64,000 nt of DNA. Source: Caenorhabditis elegans. Taxonomy: Eukaryota > Nematoda > Chromadorea > Rhabditida > Rhabditidae. Below, one piece after another: positions 23,301 through 34,309 of this stretch. The notes under the pieces are model-generated. The model did not search any database and was not told the DNA's origin. It was given only the letters and a program-made list of their open reading frames with translations. Each line of letters begins with the position of its first letter. Within the stretch, counting starts at the first letter, position 1. The stretch lies in assembly GCF_000002985.6 (NCBI RefSeq), contig NC_003283.11:17919501-17983500 (forward strand), read 5' to 3'. A program made the position numbers and the translations under genes.

Positions 23301-26300
23301 CTCATGGGCGGCGCACACATGAAATGCAAGCTGAAATATATAAAGTCAGGGAAAATTTTCAGGCACCTTTTATTTCTCCACCTTTAAAAACTGGCTTTTT
23401 GGATTTTTCGGTCGGTACTACTTCCTTTTCTACGCCGCCACTTTTGAAAAATATTCAAAAACGTTCATTTTAATACTATTTTCATCTTTAGGCTTACATG
23501 AAATAAAATTACTAATGGGGTTATTCAAGTAGTGTCGTGAAATAAAAAAATTGTGTGTAATGTCACTTTTTTATTTTTATCAACTCCTTTCCCCCCAAAA
23601 ACCGTCAAAACCCATCCAAAAAACGCACATCTCATTTGGTCCCAAATGCTGCTTAATTTGATTATAGTCACACGAAATGATAGTTGCCATTCCATTGGGA
23701 TGCCTGCGTATTCTCACAAACTTCCTGAATCTCGACGACATTTTCGGCAGATCGAATTGACGAGTAAGCATCTTCAAATTCCGATTCGTAATCCTCATCG
23801 TTCCACCCTTTCCATGAAACTCGGCTTTTTCCGCCTCATTCTTCGATCTAACATAGTCCGGATGCGATAGTGTCTTATTATTCTTATGATTCTTCCGCTC
23901 CTTCTCATCCTCCTCAACCAACTCGATCGCACTCTTCGACATCAGTGTCGTCGGCACTCCAATCTCTCGTTGTCGCTTCACAACTGCCTTCAGAATCTCG
24001 GAACGTCTCGCCACATTCGCCTCTTCCTTCAGCTCATTCTTCCGTGCCAGATGATGCTTCAGACTCATCGATCCTCCTGCACCTTCGGATCTATGATTCG
24101 ACGATACCGACTCCGCGCGTTCCGATCTCATCGGGTAAAGGATTCCGGCAAGTGTTCCATTGTTATTCGTCGGATCATCCATACTATCCTCGAGCTCTTC
24201 CTTTCCTTCAATAATGTCATGAAGTCGCTGACTCGCTTTACTCTTCACAGGTCCTAGAGTGGATACTACCGAACAATCCCTGGTGCTCATTCGGGATCTT
24301 CGTGCCTCCTCGATCTTCGCATCAAACATCGCACGCTGATCAGCAGTCATTACTCGTTCTTCAGTTGTTCCATTCCTTCTTTCAGGCTTCTCAAGTGTCG
24401 ATGGCTCCACAAAGATCACCTCATCCTCCTCCGACGTATTCGGTGTATGAAGCGAAGAACTTCGCATAGAAGTCGATGGCCCAGGAGGTGTCTCACGATT
24501 CTCCACCTCCTCCGCCTTCTCATCCTTCTGCTCGACTGCGGCGGCGGCCTTCGCCGCTGCCTCCGCCTTGCGCCGCTTCGCCGCCAACTCAATCTCGATG
24601 AGCTTAAACTGAATATGATCCAGCGAGCTGTGCTCCATCATAATCTGCTTCTTCCTCGACATCAACTGCTCCACAGGCGGTGGGGTATGCGAGGTGACCG
24701 GCGCCTGCTGCGGTGGTGGTGGTGTAAGTTTCTTCTTCTCGATGCGCTGCTTCTTTCTCGGCAGGACAATCGGAGTCAGTGTTGTCTCTGGCGGTGGTGG
24801 TGGGGATGGGGATGGGCTCGGCGAGGCGCCGCGATCCTTCTTGCGACGACGTCCCGGCGTCTTTTTGGGGCGTCCGACCATTTTGAGGGCGGCCTTCGTG
24901 ACTACTGGAGCTTTCTTGATCTTTTCCACCTTTTCCGGCTTCTTTGTGGAAGTGCTCGTAATCTCATCAATCGTCTCAATATCAATAATCTCATCCTCTT
25001 CCATTGATGCTGGTACTGGTGCTGTTGCTACTGGAGGTGGTGGTGGTGGTGGTGGTTCTGAAGCTCGAGGTGGTGGCGGCAACTCCGCTAGAAGCTCCAA
25101 TGACGATGATCGAGAACATTCCGACAGTGGAACCCAGGGTTCCTGGGTCTCCACTACTTCTTCTACTACTTCTTCTACTACTTCTTTTGCTACAACAGGC
25201 TCTACTTCCATAGGTTCTGGCTCCACTGGTTCTGGCTCCGTTGGTTTCAGCTCCTCCGACACCACTGGCTCTGGCTGATCTTCCACTACAGGTTCCACTA
25301 TGGCTTCTACTTCCACCACAGCTGGCAGTTCCTTGGGCTCCGGAGGCCCCACCATGCTCGCCGTCTTATTCTTCTTGTTTCGCCACATCGCCATCCGACC
25401 GCCCAGCGATTTTCTGTCTTTTCCTGGCGCTGGTGGTGTGGATCGTGCCATGAATTCTGCTCGATCCTCTCGGCGGGGTACAGGGCTGTGGCGGGATGAT
25501 GTTGGAGGTGGTGGTGGAATGCCTGCCATGGATGCGGCACGTTCCTCCCGGCGGGGTGGTTCTTCCACAGAAACTGCCGGTGAAGGTTCAGGTATCACTG
25601 CTTCAGCAGCTGCCACCTCAGGTTCCCTGGGGGCATCCGAAGGCTTCGGCGGCTCAGCTGGCTCGCTGGGCTTCGAAACATTCAGAAGATCTGAATGCTT
25701 TGGAAGCTCGTTCCGCAGAGGTTCTGGCGGTGGAGTAGCACGCCGTGGCTCTTGCGGAGCAGCATAACCATTCTGTACAAGCTCTGAAGCCTGCTTTGAC
25801 GGCTCTGGCTGAACGTTCTGCAGAGGCTCTGAAGCCTGTCTCGGCTCGTGCTGAAGAGCTTGTGCAGCAGCTAGCCTATAGCCATTCTGCGGCGGTTCGG
25901 CCTGCAGAGGTTCGGCTTGCTTGACATGATATCCATTCTGCTTGGGCTCGGGCCTTGGCTCAGGCCTTGTTTCAGGTTCCTTCGCCGCAGCAGCAGCAGC
26001 AGCCAGCACAAATGGCAGAGGCATCTCCTGCTTGAACACAAACGGCACAGCTCTGATGGTCTCTTCCACGACGACTGGCGGCTTCTTCTCGGCAGGAGGC
26101 CTCGTCACCTTCGCCGCCTCCTCGAGTATCGCCTTCTTCCTCTTCTCCGCCTCAATCTTCTGCCTCTCCCGCTCCTCCTGATGCCTTTTCGCCTTCTTCG
26201 CCGCCTTCTCCTGTTCCTCAGTCTCCTGTTGCTTCTTTCTCTTCCTCTGCATATGCTCCAGTGAGTCCGTGGATGACGTCACTGTTGCCGGGGGGCTTGG

Positions 26301-29300
26301 GATTTTCTCTGGAGCCTTCGTCTTCGGCGTCAGAACCGACGAGAACGATGCATCCTGAACCATCGGTGGCGATGCTGCTGCTGATGCTGCTGATGCTCTA
26401 AGATCTGGTGGCACTGGTGGAGGTGGAAGAAGTCCGCAGAACGATGAGTTGTACGATGTCGTCGGTGGAACCGGAATCGGACGAGGTCGTGGTTGTGGTG
26501 CTGGTGGATCCTTCTTCACACTCTCCACAGTTGTCTGATGAGCTCCGTTGAGCAACTCCCGAACATCCATGTTCAGTGGCTTCTTCGCGGGTGGTGGCAC
26601 TGGTGGTGGTGGATGAAGGCTAAAAGATCCATTACTCTCCACACTATTGAATCGTTCTCTCGGCACTGGGGATCTCAGCATCCCGGGTGACATCGTCGAC
26701 GATAGACAAGCAACTGGTGGAAGGATCGGCGGAGGTGGGATGCCTGATCCATTCCAGCTACGGATTCCGATTGGCTCTTTGGTCCTTAGATCAGGCATCG
26801 GAGGCTTCGGAGGCGGTGGAGGTAGGCGATCGCGGTAGGCAGCCGCAGCCGCCGAGGCAGTCATCACTGGTGGTTGTGGTGGTGGAATGATGGGTGCAGG
26901 TGGTTGAGTGACATAGTTCGGACGAGGTTGATAGTACGGCGATGGATTCATGTGTGGATAGTATGGGGCGCCGTTGGACATTGATGGTGGTGGTGGATGT
27001 TGGATGTAGTAGGATGGTGTCGCCGGATGTTGGGAAGGGCCTGAAAATTGGAAGCTTCTCTTTTTTTTAGGCTTGAAGGTTCTTTTTAGGCTTTAGGTTT
27101 AGGCTTGAAAAGCCTGAAGAAATCGGATTTTTCTAAGGATTTTCAGGCTCGTTAGCTGGAAATTTTCGATTTTTCGAAATTTTTTGGTCGAATAATCCAA
27201 TTTTTATGACTGTAAAGGGCTTTAAAGTTGGGAAAAATCGCAGAAATGCGAATTTTTCCAACTGATTTATGACAAAAATTGAGATTTTCGGTGGTTTTTT
27301 AGCTTAAACATGAGAAAAATGTCAATTTTTCAACTAGATTTTCGGGCTTAAGCTCAATTTCAATAGTTTTAACTAGAAAAATTCTGAAAATTTCAAATTT
27401 TTAGATGAATTGTGTCAAAATCCTCAGTTTTAGAGGCTCAATTTCAGGCCGAAAAAACCAAAAAACGCCTAGTTTTCATGCTCCAAAATCGTTAAAGTAC
27501 TGCAAAAATCAATAATTACCAGGAATTCCTTGTTGTGGCATCATCATCGTCGGATACGGATACGGATATCCTGTAGAGCTGCCGTATCTGAAAACATTGG
27601 GAATTTTAGAGCTCTAAATTTGAAGACCCCCAAAAAATATTGGCTTAAAATTCAAAATTTACGTGAAATTTCAAATTTTTTATGGAAAAATTTGTGAAAA
27701 TTGCGGAAGAGTGGTGCTTAAAATACTTTCAGGAAAATAATTTTTGAAAAAAAATTTTTTTTTGTTGGAATTTTTGAATTTTTGAAAATTCAAAATTTAA
27801 GTGAAATTTTGGAATTTTTTTAGAAAAAAAGTATAAAAACTGCGTAAAAGAGCTTAAAAAGCATTAGAAACACCAAAAAAGACTCTACAAAAATTAATGA
27901 CCACTGTCGGGGGTCGAACCCCGGACGGGTGGGTGCCAGTCGGACCGCTAACCGACTGAGCCACTTGCTCCCCAAAGCAAAAAAAATAATTTTGAACTTT
28001 TTTCAAGTTTTCGCCTAAAATTCAAATTTTCAGTGAAAATACGAAAAAAAAATTTAAGTTTTTTCGTCAAAAAAAAAACTTTTACCAAAAAAAAATTTTT
28101 TTTCGAAATTTTAAAAAAGAAAATGCTCACGTTGGATAATAGGAATATGGAGCAACAATTGGCTGCTGCTGTTGCTGCTGTTTTACAGGCTCATCCGGCG
28201 GTGGAAGAGGCGGAGTTTTAGGCCCACGGCGTGGGCGGTATTCACTATAATCATTGTCATGGCTGCTGCTCGTGTGTCCGCTGAAAATTGGGGAATTTTT
28301 TTTCAAAATAATAATTTCCAGAGATTTTCAGCTATTTTTGGGTGAAAATTGGAATTTTCTAAAGAAAAATGTCAGAAAATAGGTCAAATTTCAGCTTCAA
28401 AAATTTAGGCCAATTTTCAGCCGAAAAACCAAAAAAAAATCGCCTACTTCTGAGGTCCTTGTGGTGCTGGAACAAACGAATCATTGCTCAGTGATGAGCT
28501 CGACGAGCACGGCCTTTCGTTGGCTTCTGTGGGTTCTCCGTCCTGTAAAAATCGATTTTTTTTTGCGGTTTTATGTCGAAAATTGGGTTTTCACTGTGTT
28601 CTCAAATACAAAAATTAACAAAATTTTCGAATTTATCGTCAAATTTCAGTTCGAATGGTAATTTTTCAACAAAAAAAAATTTTTTTTTGGGTGCACAAGT
28701 GGCTCAGTCGGTTAGGGGCCCGACTGGCACCCACACGTCCGGGGTTCGACCCCCACTGTGGCTCATAATTTTTGTAGAGTTTTTTTGGCATTTCTACATC
28801 AAAACTTCGTATTTCTATCGAGATTTCCGGTGAAACTATGTTCTTTCAAGTCCAAAAGTCGTCGATTTTTAGGCATTTTTTGCTCTAAAACTGAGAAATT
28901 ACGAGAATTAGAGGTTTTCGGCCTTATAAAAACTAAAATTTGGTTTCAAATTCGAAACCTACGGAAAAATTCAGATCGAATTCTTTTTTTTTTGTTGAAA
29001 AAAACAATTTTTTTTGGTGCAAAAGTGGCTCAGTCGGTTAGTGGCCCGGCTGGCACCCAAATGTTTGGGGTTCGACCCCCAGCTGTGGTCATTATTTTTT
29101 GTAGAGTGTTTTCCGTGTTTCATCACAAAATAAATTGGGTATTTGATTAGACAATCAAGTTTTTTAGACTTTTTTGACTCCAAAACTGATAAATTTCGAT
29201 AATGAGAGGTTTTCAGCATTTTCCAAACTAAAATTTGATGACACATTCGAAATCTACGCAAAATTTCAAATCGATTTCAGTTTTTTTTTCGAAATTTTTT

Positions 29301-29528
29301 TTTGGGTGTGCAAGTTGCTCAGTCGGTTAGGGGCCCGACTGGAACCCACACCTCCGGGGTTCGACCCCCGGAAGTGGTCAAAAAAAATTTTTTCGAGCTA
29401 CTTACAGGTGTTCTCGGTCCACGCGGACGTCTCGGCTCTTCAGGAGCACCAGAGTTCTGCAAAAATCGATAATTTTTTGGGATTTTTTTTCCTTCGAAAC
29501 AAACCTTATCAAAAGTGGTGCTTCTCAT
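17357..29528 (-). CDS. dpy-21: DPY-21, JmjC-type H4K20me2 demethylase (RSBN1 family)
   Basis: Exons in transcript order: 29528-29505, 29456-29406, 28542-28448, 28280-28131, 27587-27520, 27040-23629, 21506-21261, 20259-19968, 18976-18653, 17980-17909, 17548-17357. The product is 1641 residues, equal to the C. elegans DPY-21 length as I remember it. The N-terminal ~1200 residues are low complexity: proline-rich, Glu/Ala-rich and Lys/Arg-rich, with an AT-hook-like GRPKK near residue ~850. The C-terminal ~430 residues follow human RSBN1 closely: [82 protein letters not shown]. His1452 and Asp1454 (AHAD) and His1593 (VIHQF) are the expected iron ligands. The enzyme converts H4K20me2 to me1 on X chromosomes and acts with the dosage compensation complex. 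A run of ten Thr then seven Ser interrupts the domain after residue ~1460. Several introns carry tRNA-like repeats and foldbacks. Confidence 0.96.
17707..17772 (+). repeat. tRNA-like repeat, copy 12 (dpy-21 last intron, antisense)
   Basis: The core is nearly identical to copy 15 at 19689, including GGTAAAGGGATGGCTTCAAC and CGAGGTTCGACCCCGAC. The two also share leader and trailer sequence over about 150 bp, pointing to a recent local duplication. It lies antisense in the 17549-17908 intron. Confidence 0.85.
18003..18560. repeat. Tandem/inverted array of CAGACTACAAACTACA units
   Basis: Alternating blocks of TTGTAGTTTGTAGTCTGGC and its complement are separated by AGACCCAAACTAACTTTGG, repeated roughly six times. 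The array fills most of the dpy-21 intron 17981-18652. Single diverged copies lie at 42183-42230 and about 35633-35662. The alternating orientation would let the RNA fold into multiple hairpins. Confidence 0.9.
19104..19754 (+). repeat. tRNA-like repeats, copies 13-15 (dpy-21 intron, antisense)
   Basis: Cores at 19104-19170, 19395-19461 and 19689-19754, spaced 291 and 294 bp: a regular tandem array in the 18977-19967 intron. Copy 13 has a changed B box (GGGTTCAACC). All three are followed by T-runs. Confidence 0.88.
20270..21200. repeat. A/T-rich intron with internal direct duplications
   Basis: The 20260-21260 dpy-21 intron contains ATATTTAATTAGAACGTATG twice (20352 and 20734). A longer segment containing GCTCAAATAGAATRAAATTT and AATAGAGTAA occurs near 20786-20860 and 21030-21110. 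No gene is seen. Confidence 0.65.
21615..22405. mobile_element. ~0.8-kb foldback element CACTGCAACTTTTTCC, copy 1
   Basis: Ends are CACTGCAACTTTTTCCTCAC and its complement. The arms are nearly perfect inverted repeats over ~390 bp, containing GAGGGGCCGACAAGTTTCAG. No transposase frame is visible, so it is non-autonomous. It sits in the dpy-21 intron 21507-23628. Two related copies lie at 47495 and 51081. Confidence 0.9.
22406..23628. other. Rest of the large dpy-21 intron 6
   Basis: Contains a TTAAT microsatellite (about 22425-22465). About 23050-23210 resembles the arms of the intron-5 foldback of snx-6 (shared CGCCATGTGT, TTTACGAAATGTT, TTTTTCAACGAGTTT). A fragment of the TAATGGGGTTATTCAAGTA palindrome lies at 23510-23545. 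No gene is supported. Confidence 0.6.
27901..27964 (-). repeat. tRNA-like repeat, copy 16 (only minus-strand copy)
   Basis: On the minus strand it reads GTGGCTCAGTCGGTTAGCGG through CGGGGTTCGACCCCCGAC to AGTGG, then TCATTAATTTTTG. It is the only copy in this orientation, which is sense with respect to dpy-21 (intron 27588-28130). Confidence 0.85.
28699..29380 (+). repeat. tRNA-like repeats, copies 17-19 (dpy-21 intron, antisense)
   Basis: Cores at 28699-28765, 29025-29091 and 29314-29380, spaced 326 and 289 bp, in the 28543-29405 intron. These three form a subfamily with GGGGCCCGACTGG in place of the GAGGTACGGCTACC segment. All are followed by T-runs. Copy 19 ends only 25 bp from the dpy-21 exon at 29406. 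Confidence 0.87.
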
Positions 29529-30142
29529 ATTTTATATCACTTTCAGACAATTTTGTTTGGAGATTTTTTTTTTTTGATGTTCTTCTTCTTAATGTGCAAT
29601 CATTCTTCCTTCAAAATTGTCGTTCAAAGTGCAAAATTGTTGTTCGGTTTTGTTTTTTTTCTGTGTTGGCGCAAATTTGGGTCTGAAATTTGGAAAATTT
29701 TTTAGAGTAAATCGGAGAAGAAATGCGGAAAATCTAGGAAAATTTGAGAAAAAATAGGGATTTTTCGGTGAAAAATAGACAAATTTGGCACAATTTCGAT
29801 GAAAATCCATATAAATTGAAAGAAAACGCTGGTAGCACAACTTTAACGTATTAAAATTTCCGGCCAAAAAGCTATTGCTTGCAGGAATATTCAGGAGAAT
29901 CAGAATTAAAATAGATTCGAGATACATTCCATTTTAATTAAGCCTATGGCTATGACGAATTCGGAGTTAAACACGAATAAATTAAATTTTCCCAAAAAAA
30001 AAATCGATTTCTCAATTTAAAACATAGTTCTTAAACACTATAAAGGGCAATTTAATAAACTGAATTAATAACTATAGAGTTAATTAAATCATGCTCGTTA
30101 TAACTTTTGATTAAAAGGATTTCTGATTTTCGTAATTTAACT

Positions 30143-30275
30143 AATGGGGTTATTCAAGTAATGTTGTAAAAAAATTATTAAAATACATGTTTTTATGTAT
30201 TTTAATTAAGCAGCTGTGATGTCATTTTTCTACACTTTTTCAATTTTCCGCGACACTACTCGAATAATCCCATAA
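30143..30275. repeat. TAATGGGGTTATTCAAGTAA palindrome, copy
   Basis: Ends TAATGGGGTTATTCAAGTAA and ACTCGAATAATCCCATAAG are imperfect inverted repeats around an AAAATACATGT…ATGTATTTTAA centre. The same family occurs at 31402 and, split by another element, at 58102-58737. Fragments lie at 23512 and 35585. Confidence 0.8.
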
Positions 30276-30654
30276 GCTATAATGGAGCACTTGTTTTATT
30301 CATGAAAATCTTAACTTATTGAGTTAAAAACATTATTTATGAACGCAAATTATTTTAATAACTTATTAATAATACGTCAAAGGTGAAATTAAACAAGGTA
30401 AGTTCATAAATAATAGCTATATTCGGATTTCTATATTCTATTGTTAATTTAGTTATAGTCTAATCAGAAGTAATAAGGACGGAATGCGGAAATCGCAACA
30501 AAAAAAAAAGGTTTACGAGAATTTGTGTTCTATAAACAATACGAGCATTCGGAGAGAAATATGACACTTTTTCGAAATATGCTAGGAAATTATATTTCAA
30601 TATATTTAAAAGTCCTCTATAATAATAATTATTATTGATTTAATTTAATTGTAC

Positions 30655-30832
30655 TCTATTATCAAAATATATAAACTGACATGTGAAACGTGGCTTATTT
30701 TTTATTTTTCCTTTCGTTGAAATTTTAATTTATTAGTTCATTTTAAAAAAATGGGAGGAGCTCAAATAAAAAACAAAGCAAAAAAAATAAGCCACGTTTC
30801 ACATGTCAGTTTATATATTTTTGATAATAACG
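30655..30832. repeat. Foldback with AAACTGACATGTGAAACGTG arms
   Basis: The arm at about 30660-30710 is repeated as its exact complement at about 30785-30832, with a ~75-bp loop. Arm identity looks near perfect over ~45 bp. Confidence 0.85.
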
Positions 30833-31401
30833 AAGAATTTAAATTAAATTATTAAACGTACTCATTATTAACGCACCAACTTTAAAAAGGTGGTGTAATT
30901 ATATTTTTACTACGTCAAAAGTGAAGAAGCTTAATTTTTTTCTATACTAGTGTTAATTATAATAATTTCTTAATTCTAAGCTCAAAAATAATAGTTACAT
31001 TCGAAATTCTTCCCAAACTATAATTTCGGTTAATCTGAGTCGATAAATGAAAAAAAAAATCGTTTAATTAAGTTACTAACGAGAATTTAAAATATTTCGC
31101 AAACTTTGCAAATTTTCTTCAAGAAAATCTGAAAAATATAGAAAAGTCTATATATCGTAAATATTAACGTGATAATGAATAGTGACAGCGGAATTATTTT
31201 TTGAACAAGACGAGGCTTTCAAATTCTTATTTTTTATAAATTAAACTTATTAGCAAAGATACTTATCACGATTTGTTAGTAACTATTTAAATTAGTAAAT
31301 AAAGTAATTTTACTCATTCAATGATTAAAAGTAACTAGTAAGGAAGTATTACATTTAAATCAGCTTCTATAATAAAACATTAACGATAAACTAAAAACTA
31401 A

Positions 31402-31503
31402 TGGGGTTATTCAAGTAATTACGTCACAACTGTATTAAAATACATAAAAGCATGTATTTTAATACAGTTTGTAACATTACTTGAAATAAACTAAACCCCA
31501 TAA
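31402..31503. repeat. TAATGGGGTTATTCAAGTAA palindrome, most intact copy
   Basis: A ~100-bp palindrome: the left end TAATGGGGTTATTCAAGTAA is matched at the right by TTACTTGAAATAAACTAAAC and CCCCATAA. The centre ACTGTATTAAAATACAT is repeated inverted around AAAAGC. Confidence 0.88.
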
Positions 31504-31826
31504 TTTATATGATTTAAAACTAAATCTCCGCTTAAAAAACATTAATTTCTACCCATTTCAAATAAAATCGGCTTTCGAAATAAATTGAAATGAATTAACC
31601 TTAGAACTTTCTAATCAAATTGTTTGCTCTTTCTAAACTATATATTCAACTAAACCACAAAAAAACGATCACGATATAATCGTTATCACTATCGATAGCG
31701 ATGGTGCACAAAAAAAATTCAAAATCCAAATAAAAAACCACCCCCGGCGGTAAACGCGAAGAAGAAGAAAAAAGGGGGCCTTCGTCAGCACATCGCCGTG
31801 CAGAGAGTATCGAGAGACATAGAGAG

Positions 31827-31850
31827 TGTGTGTGTGTGTGTGTGTGTATG
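31827..31850 (+). repeat. (TG)n microsatellite
   Basis: About eleven TG dinucleotides in a locally G+C-rich stretch, followed by GAGAGA-rich DNA. Confidence 0.9.
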
Positions 31851-32142
31851 CGTGAGAAACAAGAAGGACACGCGACGCGACCGCGTCGCTCCGGCTGGCT
31901 GGCCGGGAGAGAGGACGAGAGGGTCGAGGCGAAAGGGGAAAGCGCACTTGCACCAAACATCACGGGCCGTGAGGCGGCGGCGGGGAGAGATAGAGAAGGA
32001 AAAGAAGCAGAGAGAACAGAGGAGATGGAAGAACTTTCGCGAAGGGCTTCAGCTCTTCCACGGGTAATGTCAGCTTGTCCCATTGACCTCTGGAAAGTAG
32101 ATCGCCACGTGGTTTTGATGCTATGACGTCATTATTTTCAAT

Positions 32143-32370
32143 AGCAAATGCACTACATTGCATTTGTTGTCCCCACTTCAACGAGTTTAAAGGGAGGCGC
32201 ATTTATACAGTTTCGGTGTAAAATGAGCGTAGATCACTGTATATTTATCACTTATTTCGTATTTCTGTTGTTTTTTCATAGATTATTTGTGATCTACGCA
32301 AATTGTACACCGCAACTGTATAAATCTCCGTTTAAACTCGTAGAAGTGGAAAAACAAATGCACTGTAAAT
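32143..32370. repeat. Foldback with GCATTTGTTGTCC arms
   Basis: The left arm (TTGCATTTGTTGTCCCCACTT, ACGAGTTTAAA, ATTTATACAG, GTAGATCAC) is mirrored on the right by GTGATCTACG, CTGTATAAAT, TTTAAACTCGT and AAGTGGAAAAACAAATGCA. The ~40-bp loop is T-rich. Confidence 0.85.
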
Positions 32371-32584
32371 AAAAATCTGTGACGTCAGATTTTAAGGTCA
32401 ACCAAAGAAGCTTCAAACTTTGGTTAACTGTAAAGCCGGAGAGCTTGAATGCTCCAGCCCTTGCTTTCTATGCCCAAACTTCTGAAACAACGACGAAACG
32501 TGAGGAGGTGGTGTGTGTGTGCACTGAGCCCCAGTTGTCATTTCTCGTTGCTAAGGGCAGAGGAGCCGTCGACGCCGCTTGATA

Positions 32585-33225
32585 AGAGCAGCTCGCGGAG
32601 CCCGCTCCAACATCCTTTTGTTGTCAGAATGAGGACGTACTGGGCGTGAGAGAAACAGAAAAAGGTTGCTCACGGAGCCTGACTTTCTGGCAACTCAGGG
32701 AGCCTTTTCAGAAGACCACAAGAAGCCAGGAGCCCGGTGGATATTTACTCAGGCTTATCAGAGAGCTAGTTCTAGCCAAGTGTAGAGAAGCTCACGGAGA
32801 CCTATCTCAATAGGCTCGAGTATTGAGCCGAGTACTCGAAGCAGCTCAGGATCTATGCCCTGGTAGCCGGCTAGCCTGAGAGCCGGTGAGCTTAAAGCTC
32901 AACTCAAGACTAGCGCGGAGCGCTGGGCTCACAGAGCCCTGCAATCACTGTTAGAGAGGACATGTGTGGGGTTAGAAGAGAGCCGGTGATAATAAGAAGA
33001 CGTGCTCACGGAGCCCCACGCAGGTTGAGGACACAGCAGATGGGTTGTCAGAAGTAAGAGAGGAAGAGTGCGGGTGCTCATGGAGCTCACAAGAGGCTCC
33101 GTGCTCATTTTTGGGATAGTATACAGATTGCGGAAGTTGGAGTTCTGACGGAGGATTTTCAGCGACTTTTCAGGGGGCAGAGTTATCACGGAGCAGCTGT
33201 CGGCTCACGGAGCTCGCAGCAGATT
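32585..33225. repeat. Irregular array of GCTC-N3-GAGC mini-palindromes
   Basis: GCTCACGGAGC-like words recur at about 32591, 32668, 32789, 32927, 33003, 33077, 33187 and 33205, with related GAGCTC and GGCTCC words between them. The stretch is the most G+C-rich of the window outside exons. No conserved frame is evident. Confidence 0.6.
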
Positions 33226-34309
33226 TTCGGGCAATTTTTAGCCTTAAAAAATGGGCCGCAGAAGAGTTATTGGAAGAAATTGGAAGGACTTGCTCGCCGA
33301 GCACAACTGGAGAAGCTTAGCCAAATTTTTTTTCACAAAAAAATTCTAAAAAAGCCAATTTTTTTGTAAATTCTCAGACAGAATTATAATGCTTCAAATT
33401 TCTTTTAAAAAAGATGAATATCTATACAATTTTCAATTTTTTAGAAAAAATTCAAAAAAGTCAATTTTTTTAGTGAAGCAACCTAAAATTTTCAAAAATA
33501 AATTATTAAATTGAATTTTTTCGGAAAATATTTTCAGCTTTATCAGAAAAAATCCAAAAAAAGTCAATTTTTTCCGAAAAAAATTGTAATAAACCAAATA
33601 AATATGGAAAAAAAGTTTTTTCGAATAAATTCGAATTTTTTTCCAGAAAAAAACACAAAAAAGTCAAATTTTTGTGTAAAATACCATTAAAATTTTAAAA
33701 TTTTCACAAAAAAATCCAAAAAAAGTAATTTGTAAAAGATTATTCATTAAATTTAATTTTTTTCGGGAAAACCTTTAAAATTTAAATTTTTTAGAAAAAA
33801 ATGTCGAATTTCAAATTTTCTTGAATTAATTTTTTTGGGAAAAATCTTTTACAAAATTCAAATTTTTTCGGAAAAATTTTAAAAAAGTGAGTTTTTTATT
33901 AAAATATCTTAAAAGTTTCAATTTTTCAGAAAAAAAACTGAAATTTCAAATTTTTGAAAAACTCGGGAAAAACCATACAATTTCCAAAATTTTCAGCGAA
34001 AAAACCAAAAAAAAAATTTTTTACGTAAAACACAAATTTTTCAATTTTTTAGAAAAAAATTTTTCGAATTTCAAATTTTCTTAAAATAAATTTTTGGGAA
34101 AAATCATAAAATTTTCATAAAAAATTGAAATTTTAGTCCTAAAATTTACAAAAAAATCAAAATAAAACCTTCGAGAAATCCAAATAGAAAACTCAAAAAA
34201 TCAGTTAAAAAACGAAAAAAAAATCGCTAAAAATTATTAAAAATCCATTTTATAAAGAAAAGAAAAAGAAAATAAAATTCTCATAAATTTTTGGAAAAAA
34301 GCGAAAAAT

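Noticed and set aside
23067..23387. 106-codon ORF in dpy-21 intron 6
   Set aside because: It contains arm sequence shared with the snx-6 intron 5 foldback and shows no protein-like conservation by eye.
23870..26890. Plus-strand ORFs opposite the large dpy-21 exon
   Set aside because: They are antisense shadows of a compositionally biased exon; the minus-strand frame is continuous and matches RSBN1 at its end.
10857..29380. Functional tRNA genes
   Set aside because: The cores keep box-like motifs, but the ends are direct and not complementary, and no anticodon arm can be drawn. I call them tRNA-like repeats.
31646..33189. Possible protein gene in the GC-rich island
   Set aside because: ORFs on both strands are short and low complexity (including a His-Thr run from (TG)n). 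No splice-joined frame or known motif was found.
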